A stretch of DNA of 64,000 nucleotides from Thuidium tamariscinum. Taxonomy: Eukaryota > Streptophyta > Bryopsida > Hypnales > Thuidiaceae. Position numbers and translations under genes: made by a program. Below, one piece after another: positions 1 to 12,439 of the stretch. How positions within the stretch are numbered: the stretch's first letter is position 1; the number at the start of each line of letters is the position of its first letter. The DNA is taken from contig OX344751.2 of assembly GCA_947034885.2 (NCBI GenBank), forward strand, positions 39,213,082 through 39,277,081. The letters are read 5' to 3'. The notes under the pieces were generated by a model. The model did no database searches, was not told the DNA's origin, and saw only the letters and a program-made list of their open reading frames with translations.

Positions 1-310
1 CATGAGTCGATGTTGCTTTGAATGCGTGCTGCTTCCGAGGTCGGTCAGCTCGATCGCTAGCTGGTCAGTCGATCTCTACAGTAGTAATGTAGAGATCGAC
101 CTGAGAAATGGTGTCCAGAAAGATGTGAAGTAATGAAACACATGTTTTGAGCGCATCTGCACGCCATTGTACATCGCCGACACGGTGGTAATGAGGGCTT
201 GAATTGGGTTGGGATGAGTGGGTGGGTGGGGATTAGGGTTCACGATGGAGCTGAACGGGCGGGCAGTTGAACGATGAGCCGTTGAGAAGTGTCCTTTGAA
301 GGTGAAGAGC
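1..310. other. GC-balanced gene-flank sequence at window edge
   Basis: This stretch is much less AT-rich than the following 4 kb and looks like the flank or leader of a gene lying outside the window. On the minus strand there is an AACCCTAATCC leader-like motif near 225-240. It is followed by a short ATG frame starting near 170 that stops within about 35 codons. No protein family was recognised, so no gene is called. Confidence 0.3.
68..100. repeat. Perfect 13-bp stem hairpin
   Basis: GTCGATCTCTACA at 68-80 is exactly mirrored at 88-100, leaving a 7-nt loop. There is no T-run after it and this is a eukaryotic context, so a bacterial-type terminator is not implied. Function unknown. Confidence 0.6.
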
Positions 311-322
311 CATTATAGTATC

Positions 323-792
323 CACTACACTAAAATTGGTAAATAGTGTTGGGTGATAATTAGTGTTGTTTTTTGTTTTTTACCCCAAACACTATTTTTC
401 AACTTATGTGTAAATAGTGTTGGGGCACTTAATTGCTGCCATAAAAATCTGTCCCTTCCTTGCAAAATTGTAATTTTTGCCTCTCGCCGTGAAAATCTGT
501 CCCTTTTCAAGAAAACTATAATTTTTGCCTCCCAGTGCAAAATTCTGTCTCTTCTCTGCAAAACTATAATTTTTGCCTCCCGCTACGAAAATCTGTACCT
601 CTCCTAAAAAACTATATTTTTTGCCTCACGCCACGAAAATCTATCCCTTTCCTTGAAAACTATAATTTACTATAGAGCTAAAATAGTGTTAGATTGAATT
701 AATAATCTTCTAATACTAACCTTGCAAATCACAATTAGTGTTATCTCAACAAATTAGTGTTGCCAACACTATTTACCAATTTTAGTGTAGTG
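323..792. mobile_element. 470-bp MITE with perfect 28-bp terminal inverted repeats
   Basis: The first 28 bases (323-350, starting CACTACACTAAAATTGG) are exactly reverse-complemented at 765-792. The CACTA start suggests a non-autonomous CACTA-type element, but the 3-bp flanks (ATC and TGC) do not match as a target duplication. The alternative is a TA-flanked reading, where CACTAAAATTGG and CCAATTTTAGTG are each bordered by TA, as in Tc1/mariner-like MITEs. The motif TAGTGTTG recurs inside (near 343, 413, 683, 735 and 753). There is no transposase. The centre holds a 48-bp tandem array. Confidence 0.75.
442..672. repeat. 48-bp tandem repeat, five units, inside a MITE
   Basis: Units begin with GAAAATCTGTCCCTT-like sequence at about 443, 491, 538, 587 and 634. 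Each contains AACTATAATTTTTGCCTC. Spacing is 47-49 bp. Divergence is moderate and spread along the units. The array fills the centre of the inverted-repeat element at 323-792, so it was probably amplified within the element. Confidence 0.7.
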
Positions 793-802
793 TGCCATGT
801 AT

Positions 803-1040
803 TGTTGCCAAAGGCAAAATCAAAGTAAAAGTAATTTTCTAATTTTTTAGAATCAAAAATAACTTTAAAATCCATAACTTTCACACCATAGGTCGAAACG
901 TCACAAAAGCAAGCCCATGCACCCCTCCTCACCGAGAGCTTTCCGATGGTATGAAGCACATGATTGGGAGACGTACGAGGCAGGAGATTTCAACTTGACA
1001 AACAAATAAACAAAACCAACTACATTCCTTAAGGAATATC
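803..1040. repeat. Dispersed repeat family R1, copy 1
   Basis: This copy shares a ~200-bp segment with 4335-4515 and 59105-59330. Common landmarks are AACTTTCACACCATA, CCATGCACCC, a GAGAGCTTT block, a CATGATTGG block and ACAAATAAACAAAAC. The third copy (59105-59330) extends the match into ACTAAAGTAAAAGTAATTT. No terminal repeats or coding capacity were seen, so the element class is unknown. Confidence 0.55.
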
Positions 1041-4000
1041 TATTGCTCACTTAGTTTTGTTGTAACCTTTCATAACAACAAAAGGAGGTCAAAGGTTGTA
1101 TCACATTTCAATTTTTCCCTTTTTTGAATACATACTAGTACAACATCTTGGCCACAACAATAGGTAATTGAGCCTAGCATTAACCAACGTGAGTGAGGAA
1201 GTTTTTTTTTGTTTCTCTTGTCAAACCAAATGATTATGCTTAGGAATCAAATTGTAAACCTCATTAGCCCAACAAACCTCATAAACACATTCAACCATTT
1301 TTTTATATTTCTTAAAGATAGTTAAGGGTAGTGTTTTGTTTTTTTTTCGGAATAAAAGTTATATGGCCTTTCTTTCAAGAAGGTTTTGAGTTTTTTGGCT
1401 TCTCCTTCTGAGAAGCTTGAATTGAAGTAGGCCAAATTTGAGTGTGAAATTTGGAATATGCAATTGTTGTGTGTAGTAGCTATGTACAATAGATGAAATG
1501 AAAGTTTGGAAACATTGTGGCATTGGTGTGTAGGGCCTTGATTATAGTCTAGTATTTTGATATACATTTATATATTTTTTTCTATAGGCTCATTGAAGTT
1601 GTCTATTTTTTTGAAGCAATTGGGCATTAAATTGCCTAAATAAATACTAGTTTAAAGACATTTTGGCCCTAATTGCTTTCAATTTGGTTCTTGGGGGGGG
1701 GAGGGGGGGCAATCCTTGTTATATTTTGCGTACACTTATGATAATGACCTATTTAAAGGGGCCTATTTACCTTGTAAAATTGATTAAAAGACATAGTATT
1801 TTTCAAATAAAGGCAAATGTTGGTAATTCATTGCATCATGTTGGTACTTATAATTTTTTCAAAGGAGAATTTTAAAATGGTGTATATTACTTATCTTATG
1901 TTTTTTTCCATATCCCACATTTTTTTCTTCCACACCTTTTTTCCCATATTCCACATTTTCTCTTACACCCCATTTTTTTTATAGAGCCCATTTTTTTCCT
2001 TATTCATTGTTTTTTCGCTTACACCCCATTATTTTTCTGAGACACTTCAATGACAATTCTAATACTACAAAATCTAAAAACTCAAAGTTCAAGAACCAAA
2101 GGCAACAAGATACATAAAGGCCATAGAAAATTAAATTCAAAAATTCATGCTTCAAGTATCCCTAATGAGTTGCACATTATAAACTTTATATCTTGAATTT
2201 CAAATCATACGTTGAATATATATTGTTGTTGGATACCATAAGTATCATTGACATTGATTAGTCATTCATTTGCGGACTTTGGACATTAAATACTTACTTT
2301 TCATCCACAAATAGTTAAGGATAATTAATAACCTTCTGTTATCTACAATTCCTTTCTATCCCCTTTCTTATGAACATTATGGTATTTTATGTGTGCTAAT
2401 TACATAATTTATTGATGTTAAATTGCATGCTATTACTTACAACGATGTTTCACAATTTTAGAGCAATGTATATTATATGTACTTTCTTTACAAAATTCAT
2501 CTACAAGGAATATAGTAAACCCTATTTTCTATCACACGTAGTTTCTACAATTTTTGCGAGTGCCTCCCCTCCTTTGAGTTTGGATCACATGAAGTAAAGA
2601 TGTTTTTCATTTCAAATGCTATCAACAAAATTATAAGTTAAGTTGACAAGTACTTCTAATTTTAGTGCCCTCACAACATAATGAAGACTTTTATTTACAA
2701 CTATCTTGCCTCATGTTTTGATTACAAGGAGTAAATGCTTAATTCTAATTAATCTTGAATCTAAAGATGTATGCAAAAATTTTCAACATTGAAAACATAG
2801 CATTAATTATTTTAGAATGATAAAAAAAACCAAAATTCTATACACATTTATCATCATGTCTACAATGCATTACAAATTTAAAATAACATTTTTTTCATTT
2901 GAATCTATTTTTTAATCATTTATAGATTTTTAATTGTTATGGAAATTGAATCCAACCTTAAGAGATTGTCATAAGCTAATCAATGAAATTTTTAAATGGA
3001 TATCAAGTCTAAATAAAAAGAAATTCCTATTTTGGGATAAATTATGTCTAATTGGTTAGACTTTGCAAATGATAATCTATACACAACTAACTTCCTTCTT
3101 GTTTCCAAAGGTCTAATAAATTGGGGTTGGGTTGGGATTGCTGGCTACGCCACTTGTGGCTGGTTGTATCTTATTCTTATTGGCAATGAAATTCCGTTTC
3201 ATTTGTTTAAAAAAAGGGGGGGAGGGGTGTCTAATAAATTAATGGCTCTTACATCTGAATGTTTTTAAGATTCTTCTTTCTCACCTCAATTTTAACTAGC
3301 ACATACTTCCTTACTACTTATTTCGTTTAAATATTAATTAATATCAAAATATTATAATATTTTGTATATGTGTTACTTGGTTATTGTTGAGGTTTGTAAA
3401 TTGATTTGACAAATGTTATAATTATCCATACTTTAATTTAGATTGTTTCTTTATTTTGTTTGATTGGTTTGGTGTGGTTTGGTTTGATTGAATGTTTCTT
3501 ATGCTTATATCTTGTGGACCATGCATTTGTCAATTACATTCTTAATACTACTAGAAAGCTTTCTATAAGGAAGGGTATATAGTATTTGTTTTTGGCATTT
3601 AGACACATGGTGTGAAAGTTTTGGAATTTTGAATGTTTTTTTATTAAAAAATTAGGAAATTACTTTCTCTTTTGTTTTGACTATAGCATGGGCACTTGGC
3701 ACACTAGTTCATATAGTAGTAATTTTGGTCAAATCTTTAACTAAATTTTTCATCACAAGGGATTTGAGAGAGATTTTTTAAATGATCTTTTGGTCCTAAA
3801 TACTACTATTGTTTTGTCCCCAAATAATGAATGCTAATAATGAAAATATAGATGAAATCATTTGAAATTGAGCATGTAATGCTAGTACAACTATGAAGAT
3901 GAAAAATGGCTTTCATCACAAAATGGCTATATATTGAACATGGATCTTTAGGAAATTTGCCAAAAATTAATATTCAACTAAAAAATATTGTTTTTTTAGA

Positions 4001-4330
4001 TACTTATTCATGATTTTAGATTAATAAATGTCTACAATGTATGTGCTCCATCTATATTTATCTATGAAAGGCAAGGAGACCTCCACCCCCATTCAATGCA
4101 AATCTACGCAAGTCCAACATTTCATGGCCTTAAGTGTTCAAATAATATAGATGTGCATTGAATTGGTTTGGATTTTGCAACTAGTTGCTATTTTAGAAAT
4201 TTGAGAACAATTTCCTTAAGCAAGAGCAAGAATTTCTAGTCCTTGCCAAGCTTATTGCCTAATTCACAACATCAACATTGTGCAATGTTCATTTGGTTTG
4301 TCCTTTGCCGTTAGCCTATGATCCATAATT
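1041..4330. other. AT-rich intergenic DNA, no gene seen
   Basis: This is AT-rich sequence with many stops in all frames and only short open frames. There are poly-G patches near 1689-1710 (two runs of seven to nine G) and 3212-3225, and T-rich tracts at 1905-2035. No family signature, RNA gene or clear terminal repeat was found. Confidence 0.6.
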
Positions 4331-4334
4331 CCAT

Positions 4335-4515
4335 AATTTAGGATAATCTGAGATCTAGAAATAACTCAAAAATCCACAACTTTCACACCATACGTCCAAA
4401 TGCTATGAAACAAAATCCATGTCCAACTCCTTGTAGAGAGCTTTCTCACAGTAGCATGAATATGCCAAGGGGGCACACAATTGTTGAGATCTCACTGTAA
4501 CAAATAAACAAAACA
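4335..4515. repeat. Dispersed repeat family R1, copy 2, upstream of DHDPS
   Basis: This is a diverged copy of the repeat at 803-1040 and 59105-59330. It shares AACTTTCACACCATA, a GAGAGCTTTC block and ACAAATAAACAAAACAAAC. It ends about 390 bp before the DHDPS start codon, directly beside the leader, so it could supply promoter sequence. That is only inference from position. Confidence 0.5.
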
Positions 4516-4519
4516 AACG

Positions 4520-4902
4520 ATCCAATTCAACTGTTGGGTTTAGGGTTGCCAATGCTTGCTGTCATAGAAACGTGAGAGCAAGAGTCAGAATTTCCAGTCC
4601 CTGCCAAGCTTGCTGCCTAATCCACATTGCCCTATCCTCTTTCGATTCAATTGGTCTCAGCAGGGATCCACACCCTCAAGCACTCAGGGCTTTAGGGTTT
4701 CAGGGTTTTTTTCAGTTTTTTTTTCTTAAGGGTTTTGGGTTTAGTCGGATCTATCAAGGTTAGGTTCGTCACAGATGGTTGGACCCCTTCTTCCGTGACA
4801 GGGGAATCCCACCCTTCCCAGCACCCGATCGATCCAAGGCGACGCACTGAACGTTCGGTTTTCACTCTTTGGGGGCTTTTCATTTGCAGGATTGTGCAAG
4901 GA
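4520..4902 (+). promoter_or_regulatory. DHDPS promoter-proximal region and 5' leader
   Basis: Composition changes here from AT-rich to balanced. Telo-box-like motifs (GGGTTTAGGGTT near 4533, GCTTTAGGGTTTCAGGG near 4689, and GGGTTTAG near 4738) are typical of plant housekeeping leaders. A TTTTCATTTGCAG sequence ending at 4889 could be the acceptor of a 5'-UTR intron. The first in-frame ATG after it, at 4903, is used as the start. No TATA box was assigned with confidence. Confidence 0.4.
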
Positions 4903-7463
4903 ATGGCGTCGACGTTGCAGGGCATCCCCGGGGTTGCAAGGATTCACATCGAAAAAAACCGGGGTTGCTGCACTGGATTGAGACCTCAATGCTCGGTTGT
5001 GACGTTGGGTCGTCCTCGCAATGCGGTGCCGAAGCTGGTGTCACTGGGGAGGACACGGAGGAATCAGGAGCTAGGAGTCAGGGCCGCGCTCATGCAGGCG
5101 GCGCCGCTCCCCATGCGCAGTCATGAGACGAGGATGAGGTAAAAACCAAAGAAATTTCAAGTCATTCGATGGTTTCTAGTTCTCGGATGGTTGTTTTCTG
5201 GTGTGAAAGATTTGAATTGTGTAGCAAGAATTGATGTCGCTCTTGATGCGAACGAATCCAATCCGCTTGCTTGTAGGGTAAAGTTTGGGGTAGCGAGGAG
5301 CAGGGATTCTTCTGAGTAGTGTTTTTTTTCTTAATTCCACTGGTATTGGAGGTAATCACGCCGAAAAGAATGTGACTATTCCTGTGTTGAGTTTATTTAA
5401 TATTATCCACATGTTCAATTTCAAAATAAAATAAATTGAAACGCATTCAGATGCGCTAGAGAATGCATTATTTGGATACCATATGAAAAACTTATACACG
5501 TTTATTGGTAGATGACCTGAGATGTTATTGAGGTGATGCACATTCTCAAAATCAATAGACGCTGATACTTTGATACTTTGGGGTGTCAATTTTAGATAGT
5601 TGTCACAACTAGGTAGCTCTACCATTAATCTTTAAGTGTCTTGTATGGATCAAAGTGTTTATTTTCCATATCTATAGCAAATAAATCATTTTGATGGGAC
5701 ATTTAGTATACCTGTGGAAAGATGAATGTTTTTCAATATCAGATGGGTGCAGATGTACTTATAAAGTTTCAATTATTGGATATTGAGGTTTAAAGCGTGT
5801 TTTTTTCATTAATACTGGCATTGAGGGGTAAAATCAATATTCTTTGTTAGATGCGACTTCTGTCTTTGCTCATTTTCAGTGAATTGAGTTTCGCCCATAT
5901 CGTGCAGCAATTCGGTGGAAGCAGTGAAGAGTTTGAGACTGATCACTGCTATCAAAACCCCTTATTTGCCAGACGGACGCTTTGATCTGGAAGCTTTTGA
6001 TACCCTTGTGGACTTGCAAATTGCGAATGGAGTAGAAGGTCTGATTGTCGGCGGAACGACTGGCGAAGGCCAGCTCATGACTTGGGATGAACACATTATG
6101 CTCATTGCTCATACCGTCAACATCTTTGGTGATAGGATTAAAGTCATCGGTAAGCTCTCGGAACCGGAAGTCGATTGATTTCCATTAGCCTGTTGAAATT
6201 TTATGATTGAATTGACGTTGAATTCATCTCGTTATCATTTCAACTGTGCCGGTATTGCTTTGAATGTACTATGACCAGGAGGCGTAGGAGCTCAATGGAA
6301 ACATCAATGTTTTGAGCTGAAATATTAAACCCTAAAGGACCGTGCAAGCCCGTAGTTGACCTCAGGTGTTTTTAGCAGGTTTGAGTGGTCCCCGTGGGAA
6401 CTAAATTTTACCCAATTTCGGTTTTTTGATCAAATTTTGCGATGTTTTTCACTGCTATGAAATTTCACCTCATCTGAATTATTGATTTTTCACAGTATGA
6501 CCAATAGAGTGCGCCGTTTCATACCATGATTTCTGCTTTCTAGGGCTAACCATAAAACTTCTTCGGGGGCGTGCTTTCTGGTTGCTACGTCTTGTCCTAT
6601 TCAGGGTTTAGGGTTCTCATGACGCATAGTTTTGTAAAATGTGATCCAGTCTTGGTGTTTGTGTTTCAGGTAACACCGGCAGCAATTCAACAAGGGAAGC
6701 AATCCATGCAACAGAACAGGGGTTTGCGGTGGGGATGCATGGAGCTCTTCACATCAACCCCTATTATGGGAAGACCTCGAATGAAGGCCTTATCAGGCAT
6801 TTCGAAAGTGTATTGGGAATGGGTCCAACGATTATCTACAACGTTCCTGGGCGCACGGGTCAGGATATTTCTCCTTCGGTAATGGAGAAGATTTCAGGGA
6901 ATCCTAACTTTGTAGGAGTGAAGGAGTGCATGGGCAATGAGCGTATTGGTGCTTATGTTGACAAGGGACTTACAATATGGAGCGGAAACGATGACCAGTT
7001 CCATGATGCTAGGTAAGGCAACCGCATCTTCCTAATTTCCTGTCATGAGATCTGTTTTTCATAGCTTTCTAAGTTCATGGTATCTAAGCATCAAATGCTG
7101 AACCTAAGGTTTTTATACAGGTGGGATTATGGAGCAAGAGGTGTTATTTCAGTTGTAAGCAATTTGATACCGCAGCTGGCACACAAATTACTTTTTGACG
7201 GCAGGAATGTGGAGCTTAACAAGCAGCTCATGCCCTTGATGAATTGGTTGTTTGTGGAACCCAACCCTATAGGCCTGAATACAGCTCTCGCACAGCTGGG
7301 CTTAATTCGACCTGTTTTTCGGCTTCCGTATGTTCCTCTCAGCATTGCCAAACGTCAAGAGTTTGTGCAGATGGTCAATGATATTGGTCGGGAGCATTTT
7401 GTAGGTGATAAAGAGGTGCAGACCTTACAGGATGATGATTTTTTGCTTCTGGATCGATTTTGA
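4903..7463 (+). CDS. dapA: 4-hydroxy-tetrahydrodipicolinate synthase (DHDPS), plastid, 4 exons
   Basis: Joined exons 4903-5138, 5908-6149, 6670-7012 and 7121-7463 give 387 residues. All phases match and all introns are GT-AG. The enzyme condenses pyruvate with aspartate semialdehyde, the first committed step of lysine synthesis, in plastids. Residues 1-78 are Arg/Ser-rich with few acids, as in a transit peptide. The barrel starts near [20 protein letters not shown]. Visible motifs are GGTTGEG (127-133), YNVPGRT with catalytic Tyr216, and GVKEC with Schiff-base Lys244. The lysine allosteric site looks intact: Trp138 in MTWDEH replaces the bacterial His, as in plant enzymes, and Asn165, Glu169 and Tyr191 align with the bacterial Asn80, Glu84 and Tyr106. 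The C-terminus [10 protein letters not shown] matches plant DHDPS. Length and exon joins argue for an intact gene. The start choice is the least certain part. Confidence 0.95.
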
Positions 7464-9930
7464 TAGAGTAGTAGATTTCAGTTGTGAGTCTCCACTCACA
7501 CGACGGTATTTGTTTTTTTTTCTCTTGGAAGGTAATGCTGTGAAACAGGAACGAGCCTTTTTTTTTGTTATTGCTCAAGCTGTGCATCTTCTGGAGCTTA
7601 GTTAGGGCAATGAAAGGGCAATGAATATCTTCTGGTACTAACTTATCTGTAGCAAGTAGGTCTTGAAGAATCTTAGGGTTCATGACAGTCATTTAATATG
7701 CTCTGTGTAGGCATGGAAGATGGTGTTACTTCAGATGGAAGGTAGCAATCATAGATTGACCTTTCTTGGAGAATTTCCGTATGGATCTGCATCGGAAAAT
7801 GTGTTGTTGGCTGTGCTTGTACTTGTCATGGTTAGCTTGTGTTCCGTGAAGTGCTCTTGCCATCTACTTGTTTGACAGATTTCCAAAATAGATAAGGAGG
7901 AGCAGTGGAGGAGTTGTGACATCCCATTCTCTCAACTGCTCTCTGCCTACTTTGGATTTTCGTCAACAAAGCAGTTTTCAACAGCACACCACGGAAACAG
8001 GCTCTCAACTACGTCCATTATTTTATTTTATTTTTCTGATCTGATATAGTATCTGTACAAGAGGCCGTCTCTCTTTTTGAATGTCTCTTTTCGAATTTAC
8101 AGATCTTTCAATCTTATGCAGGGTTGCGCTCTAACTTGGTGTCAATTCGAACCTCCATTCTAGCTGCAAACTCCTTTTATTCATTTTGCAGTTCAGTAAA
8201 AGACACAAATGTAGCTCTTCCATGATTAAAGTATAAGAATAGGGTTCTTGCGTGATTGTCTACCTTGAGTTCCTGCATTTCAATGTGACATGTGAACCGC
8301 AGCTCTTACAAGTTGCTCAACTTTGACATCGTTGGATAAATTGACCTGATTATTACCTAGAAGTGTTCACTGTCACCCTGAGTGTCCTTTTGAACCCCAA
8401 CAAAGTTACTTCAAGTTGATCCTCAGAGTTGGACAATGAACAGGGAGTGATTATTCTCAACCACCAATGATTCAACATTATATTAGTCAGCAAGATCCTT
8501 TTTGCCTCTTACAATGTAGGGCTCTTGTTAGGGTGATGTCAATGACCACTAGAATGAAAATTCCTCCCAGAGTATTTGGAGAGGGATATTCCATCCTTCG
8601 GAGAGGTATAATGAAAGATCTCGGGAAGAAATTATCGTGTAATGTTGGCTGTTATGGAAGGAGTCTTTTCTTAAAACAGACACTGCAGTTCAGTGATTAA
8701 AATTTTCACATGAATGAAAATTGTAAACCCTAAACCCTAGGTATTAGCTATTACTACACATATATAGGTAACAAGTGTCACCCTTGGTACTGTTGATGGG
8801 TGGTATGAAATTTTAATTTCTTACCAAATTTTAATTACATTACCTTCAGTATAATTTCTTCAAATTGAGCTGTTGAATTTACTGGAAAAACAATGATTAT
8901 GGTTTACTTTGTGTTTTTGAGATGAGGAGGCTTTCATTCACAGTTCATGTTTTTCAAGGTCCCTCTGTCTTTTAAGACTCACACACTGCAAGGCCAATGA
9001 GCATGACACTGGAACTACAATACCCATAAGTTATGGGATATATAGACTCTGCTACCACATGTTTTCTTCCTGATCCTACAATTTACATGAGAAAGCTGGA
9101 GTTGGTCCTGCAAGCATTGATTAAAGCTCCAATGCTCCCCCCCCTTTCTGGGTATTGGACTGATGATGCTCCAGCCCTGAGGCTTTTCTTTTCTTTTCTT
9201 TTTTGACACAAATGAGCCCTGAGGCTTTTGTTTCTTGGAATTCAAATGCAGACTGACAGGAATTTTTTTTAAATAATAAAAATGAAAACCTCAGTTGCAT
9301 ATGGTCTGGTGGGAGCCATTGCAGAAGTTGGATCTTGTTCCTTTCAGTTGATTCTGCACCTGAAATTAGTTGGTCATGGCCAAAGGCTGTGATTTATGAA
9401 CAGACTCTTAGATGTACAGGAATCCATTCCCATGACTGTTGATCCTTTCAATTTGTGTACTTGATATTTTAAATTTTCAAAGTGTCAGGCTGGTGGGGAG
9501 TTGCCCAAGAGTATGATACTCTTTTCCGCCGTACATGGAAGTTATTGGTACCTACAGTGGTAGTGAGTTTCTAGTGTGTGCAGCTATGTTAAATTGTTAA
9601 TGTAGTGATCCACTCACGCAAAGCATACCTGTTGTTACTTCCTAACTGTGACAATTTATGAGTCTGTCCTGCAACCATGGACTTGGACTGATCACCAGAA
9701 TTCAGTCCAGAATGATTGATTCTGAGGGATTAAAATCCCAATCAATATGGTACCCATCACAGAACAAAATAAGGTTGAGGCACCAGTAGCCAACCATTTA
9801 AGCAATTTTAGAGCAGATTTTGCACAGTATGAGGTGGTGGGAATTTTTCCCATGTTTGAACATAATCTAGGGTAAATTAGTGCAAGGCAAGGCAAATATA
9901 AGCATGCTTGACCTATGATCAACATCTAGA
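7464..9930. other. Intergenic region downstream of DHDPS
   Basis: The first ~1 kb is probably 3' UTR and flank of DHDPS. The rest is unstructured, moderately AT-rich DNA with a C/T-rich patch at 9135-9205 (poly-C, then TCTTTTCTTTTCTTTT). Short open frames show no codon bias or family motif. No gene is called. Confidence 0.5.
8725..8739. repeat. Interstitial telomere-type motif (two AAACCCT units)
   Basis: AAACCCTAAACCCTA is two plant-type (TTTAGGG) telomere units on the complementary strand. Only two units occur, so this is a small interstitial motif or telo-box and not a chromosome end. It supports a plant origin. Confidence 0.6.
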
Positions 9931-9934
9931 GTCA

Positions 9935-10125
9935 TCCAATTCCAACTATTCAAAAACTACTTTCCTACTAATTATTTTCTACTTTGTGCTTATATACATG
10001 TCATTAACTTATTGGTCCAAACCTTGAAAAAGTGCAAAGACACACATTCCAAGGAGAAAACAGAAATTGATTCCAATCTTGGTTGGAAATAGGGTCCCAT
10101 GTGTATTGTTGATGGTGTGTGTGTT
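9935..10125. repeat. Dispersed repeat family R2, copy 1
   Basis: Similar to 62195-62375. Both share ATTCCAAC/ATCATTCA-like starts, an ACTACTTTCCTA or ACTACTTTTCCTA block, ACCTTGAAAA followed by ACACATTCCAA, and CTTGGTTGGAAATAG or CTTGGTTAGAAATAG. No terminal repeats or coding potential were seen. Confidence 0.45.
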
Positions 10126-12430
10126 AGTAATGAATACCTCTACTATACCCCCCATCCAGTGGGGTTCATTCTATCTTTTATTTTAAGTAGGAATTTTTTA
10201 GATTTTTTTTCACTAGATCTTCATTTGGATTTACATGATGTTTTCCAATTAAATTAGTTTTTTTTTTTTCCAATTCCACTAGCTAATAATGAACTGGTTT
10301 GCAATTCTCCCTTAACATTGTTATAAAGTACATTCACATGCATGACAAGATGGGTCCTTGTTTCAACATCAACAACACTTTTACTTGTCAAAATATTCCA
10401 AAAGTGAGAGGGGGGGTTTGGATTTTAAGGTTTAGCGTTAGCCACTATGATTGGGAGTCCCAAACCTTTAAGTATTTAGGGTGTACAAAAGAAATAGTAA
10501 TAGTTATATGAGTCTCCCTTTGATCATAATATGTCATAATATTAATGAAACTTATTGCTTTGTTTTGTACAATCATATGGAATTATTCCATCATCTAACT
10601 CACTTCTATTCTCATTTTTACTTGACAATCAGCAGAGTTTATTTCTAGATTTTTTTCATGAAAGGTTCTCCTTTATTTGTGTCAAAAAAATTTTGTCTTG
10701 TTTTCAAGCCTAAAAATACTTCAAAATTCTCATCTCCAAAGCCTGGGCAAAATCTTCATCAATTTTAAGTTTTTTACAAATTCAACTACATGGTCCATAA
10801 GATGAGATTTGAGGCCTCTAAAAGATTGCAAGCTCTTAGACTGTAAGAACACAGAAACTTCCATGAAATGCAGAAACATAGGAATTTAATGTGGTTGAGA
10901 GTGTGCCATGTCATTAAATTTTGAAATTTTGAAATTTTTTTGGATTTTTTGCATTTCAAAAACAAAAACAAAAATTATTTAATTTTATAATTTAATTTTA
11001 TAATTGTTGGCTTGACAATAGCAAATAGTTTTGGGAACAAACTTGAAATAGTCCTTTGGAGGCTTCAAATTTCCACTAATCTTTAGGATTCATAGGTTTA
11101 AGTGCATCATCTTCAATTTTAGAGTCAATAATCCCACCAATAGCAAGTTCAATGTGCCTAAACTTCAAAACATAGTCTTTTTGAACTCTTCTAAAAGGTG
11201 AAGTTTTGTCTTTCAACATTCTAAGTAAAAAACATGTATTTTCTTTGACTCCTACATTTTAGTCAATGTATTGGAGAAATGGATTGGTATCAAATAAAAG
11301 GTAAAACTAAAACACTAATAACTTTTATAAGAAATTGAAAATTGTTAATTCCAATAATGGTGAAAATGTTCAAGTAACCAATTGGTATCCTTTCTTTTTA
11401 TTTAAAAATAAATTGTTTTTAGAATTGAGAGAAGAAGATGACATTATATGTTATTTTCTACCTTTATTGCTTGCAAAATAAAAATCCTCATAACTTTCAC
11501 CTCATTATTTAGAATTCAATGATTCATTCAAATGTTTTGAGTTGGTATCAATATATATAAAATCTATAATTAATAATTATATAGTAACATTTTATAGAAT
11601 TTGTAGCTATTTGATACAACACTGATTATTTAGAAAAACTTCTAAAATTCAAATATTTATTAGAATGATGTGAAACAAATCTTTTTCATGTAGATTATAA
11701 TGACTAATGTTCATCCTAAGAAAATCATGCAAAAATTCTAAACTATGAATTCAATAGAGTCTATTTGAATTCTCATTTCTCAAGTGGGCTCCTTAGTCCT
11801 TTGAGGTGTTATATAATGTTGAATGCTAAGTGCAAGTTGAACCACCTTTGTATTAATTAGTTTTTTTGGTGAATATTTTGTTGACGGTTAATGTTCATAT
11901 TGACATTTAACATTTCAATTTGTATTTAGTGTTGCCAACACTAAACATCATTTATTTATTAGTATGGTGACACCAAGTTACCCACACACTCCCAATTCCA
12001 CTCCAACATAGCCTAATCCATTTCCTAATCATAATCTACAAGGTTAAAGAAGACGTTGGAAGTCTATATCTTGCATCTGTCTTCCCTTAGCCATGGATAA
12101 ATGTAAAAAATTACCTCTATTATATGGTTGCTTGGTGTCCTACACACATTATCTTCTACAGTTAAACTAATTTTGGGCCTCTTATAGGAAAAATTTGAAA
12201 TCAAAATTTCCTAATTTTATAATTAGTAGCAAATAAAAAATTTCAGTGACTGTTTTTCCTTTCCCTGGTTTCCTATCCTCAGGGGCAAATTCACAGACTT
12301 CGATTGACCACTTTAACATCCTGCATCCATTATTTTTTATGTTTTAATTTTTTTTTACACAAGCAAAGAGAGCCTTTACTGCCCTGCATTCATAATTTCA
12401 GTCACCAAATGGACAATCAATAATTAAACT
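10126..12430. other. AT-rich intergenic DNA, no gene seen
   Basis: Strongly AT-rich with frequent stops. A part around 11320-11530 is similar to 37640-37910, to 61640-61820 and, in reverse, to 39640-39900, so it is a dispersed repeat. A 21-nt palindrome lies at 11925-11945. No gene or RNA was recognised. Confidence 0.5.
11925..11945. repeat. 21-nt palindrome related to the 323-792 MITE
   Basis: TTTAGTGTTG and CAACACTAAA face each other around a single C. The same GTGTTGCCAACACT core occurs near the right arm of the MITE at 323-792. This may be a remnant of that family. Confidence 0.4.
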
Positions 12431-12439
12431 CAACCCTTA

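Noticed and set aside
442..672. CRISPR-like array
   Set aside because: Units are contiguous and diverged without unique spacers, inside a MITE in a plant genome.
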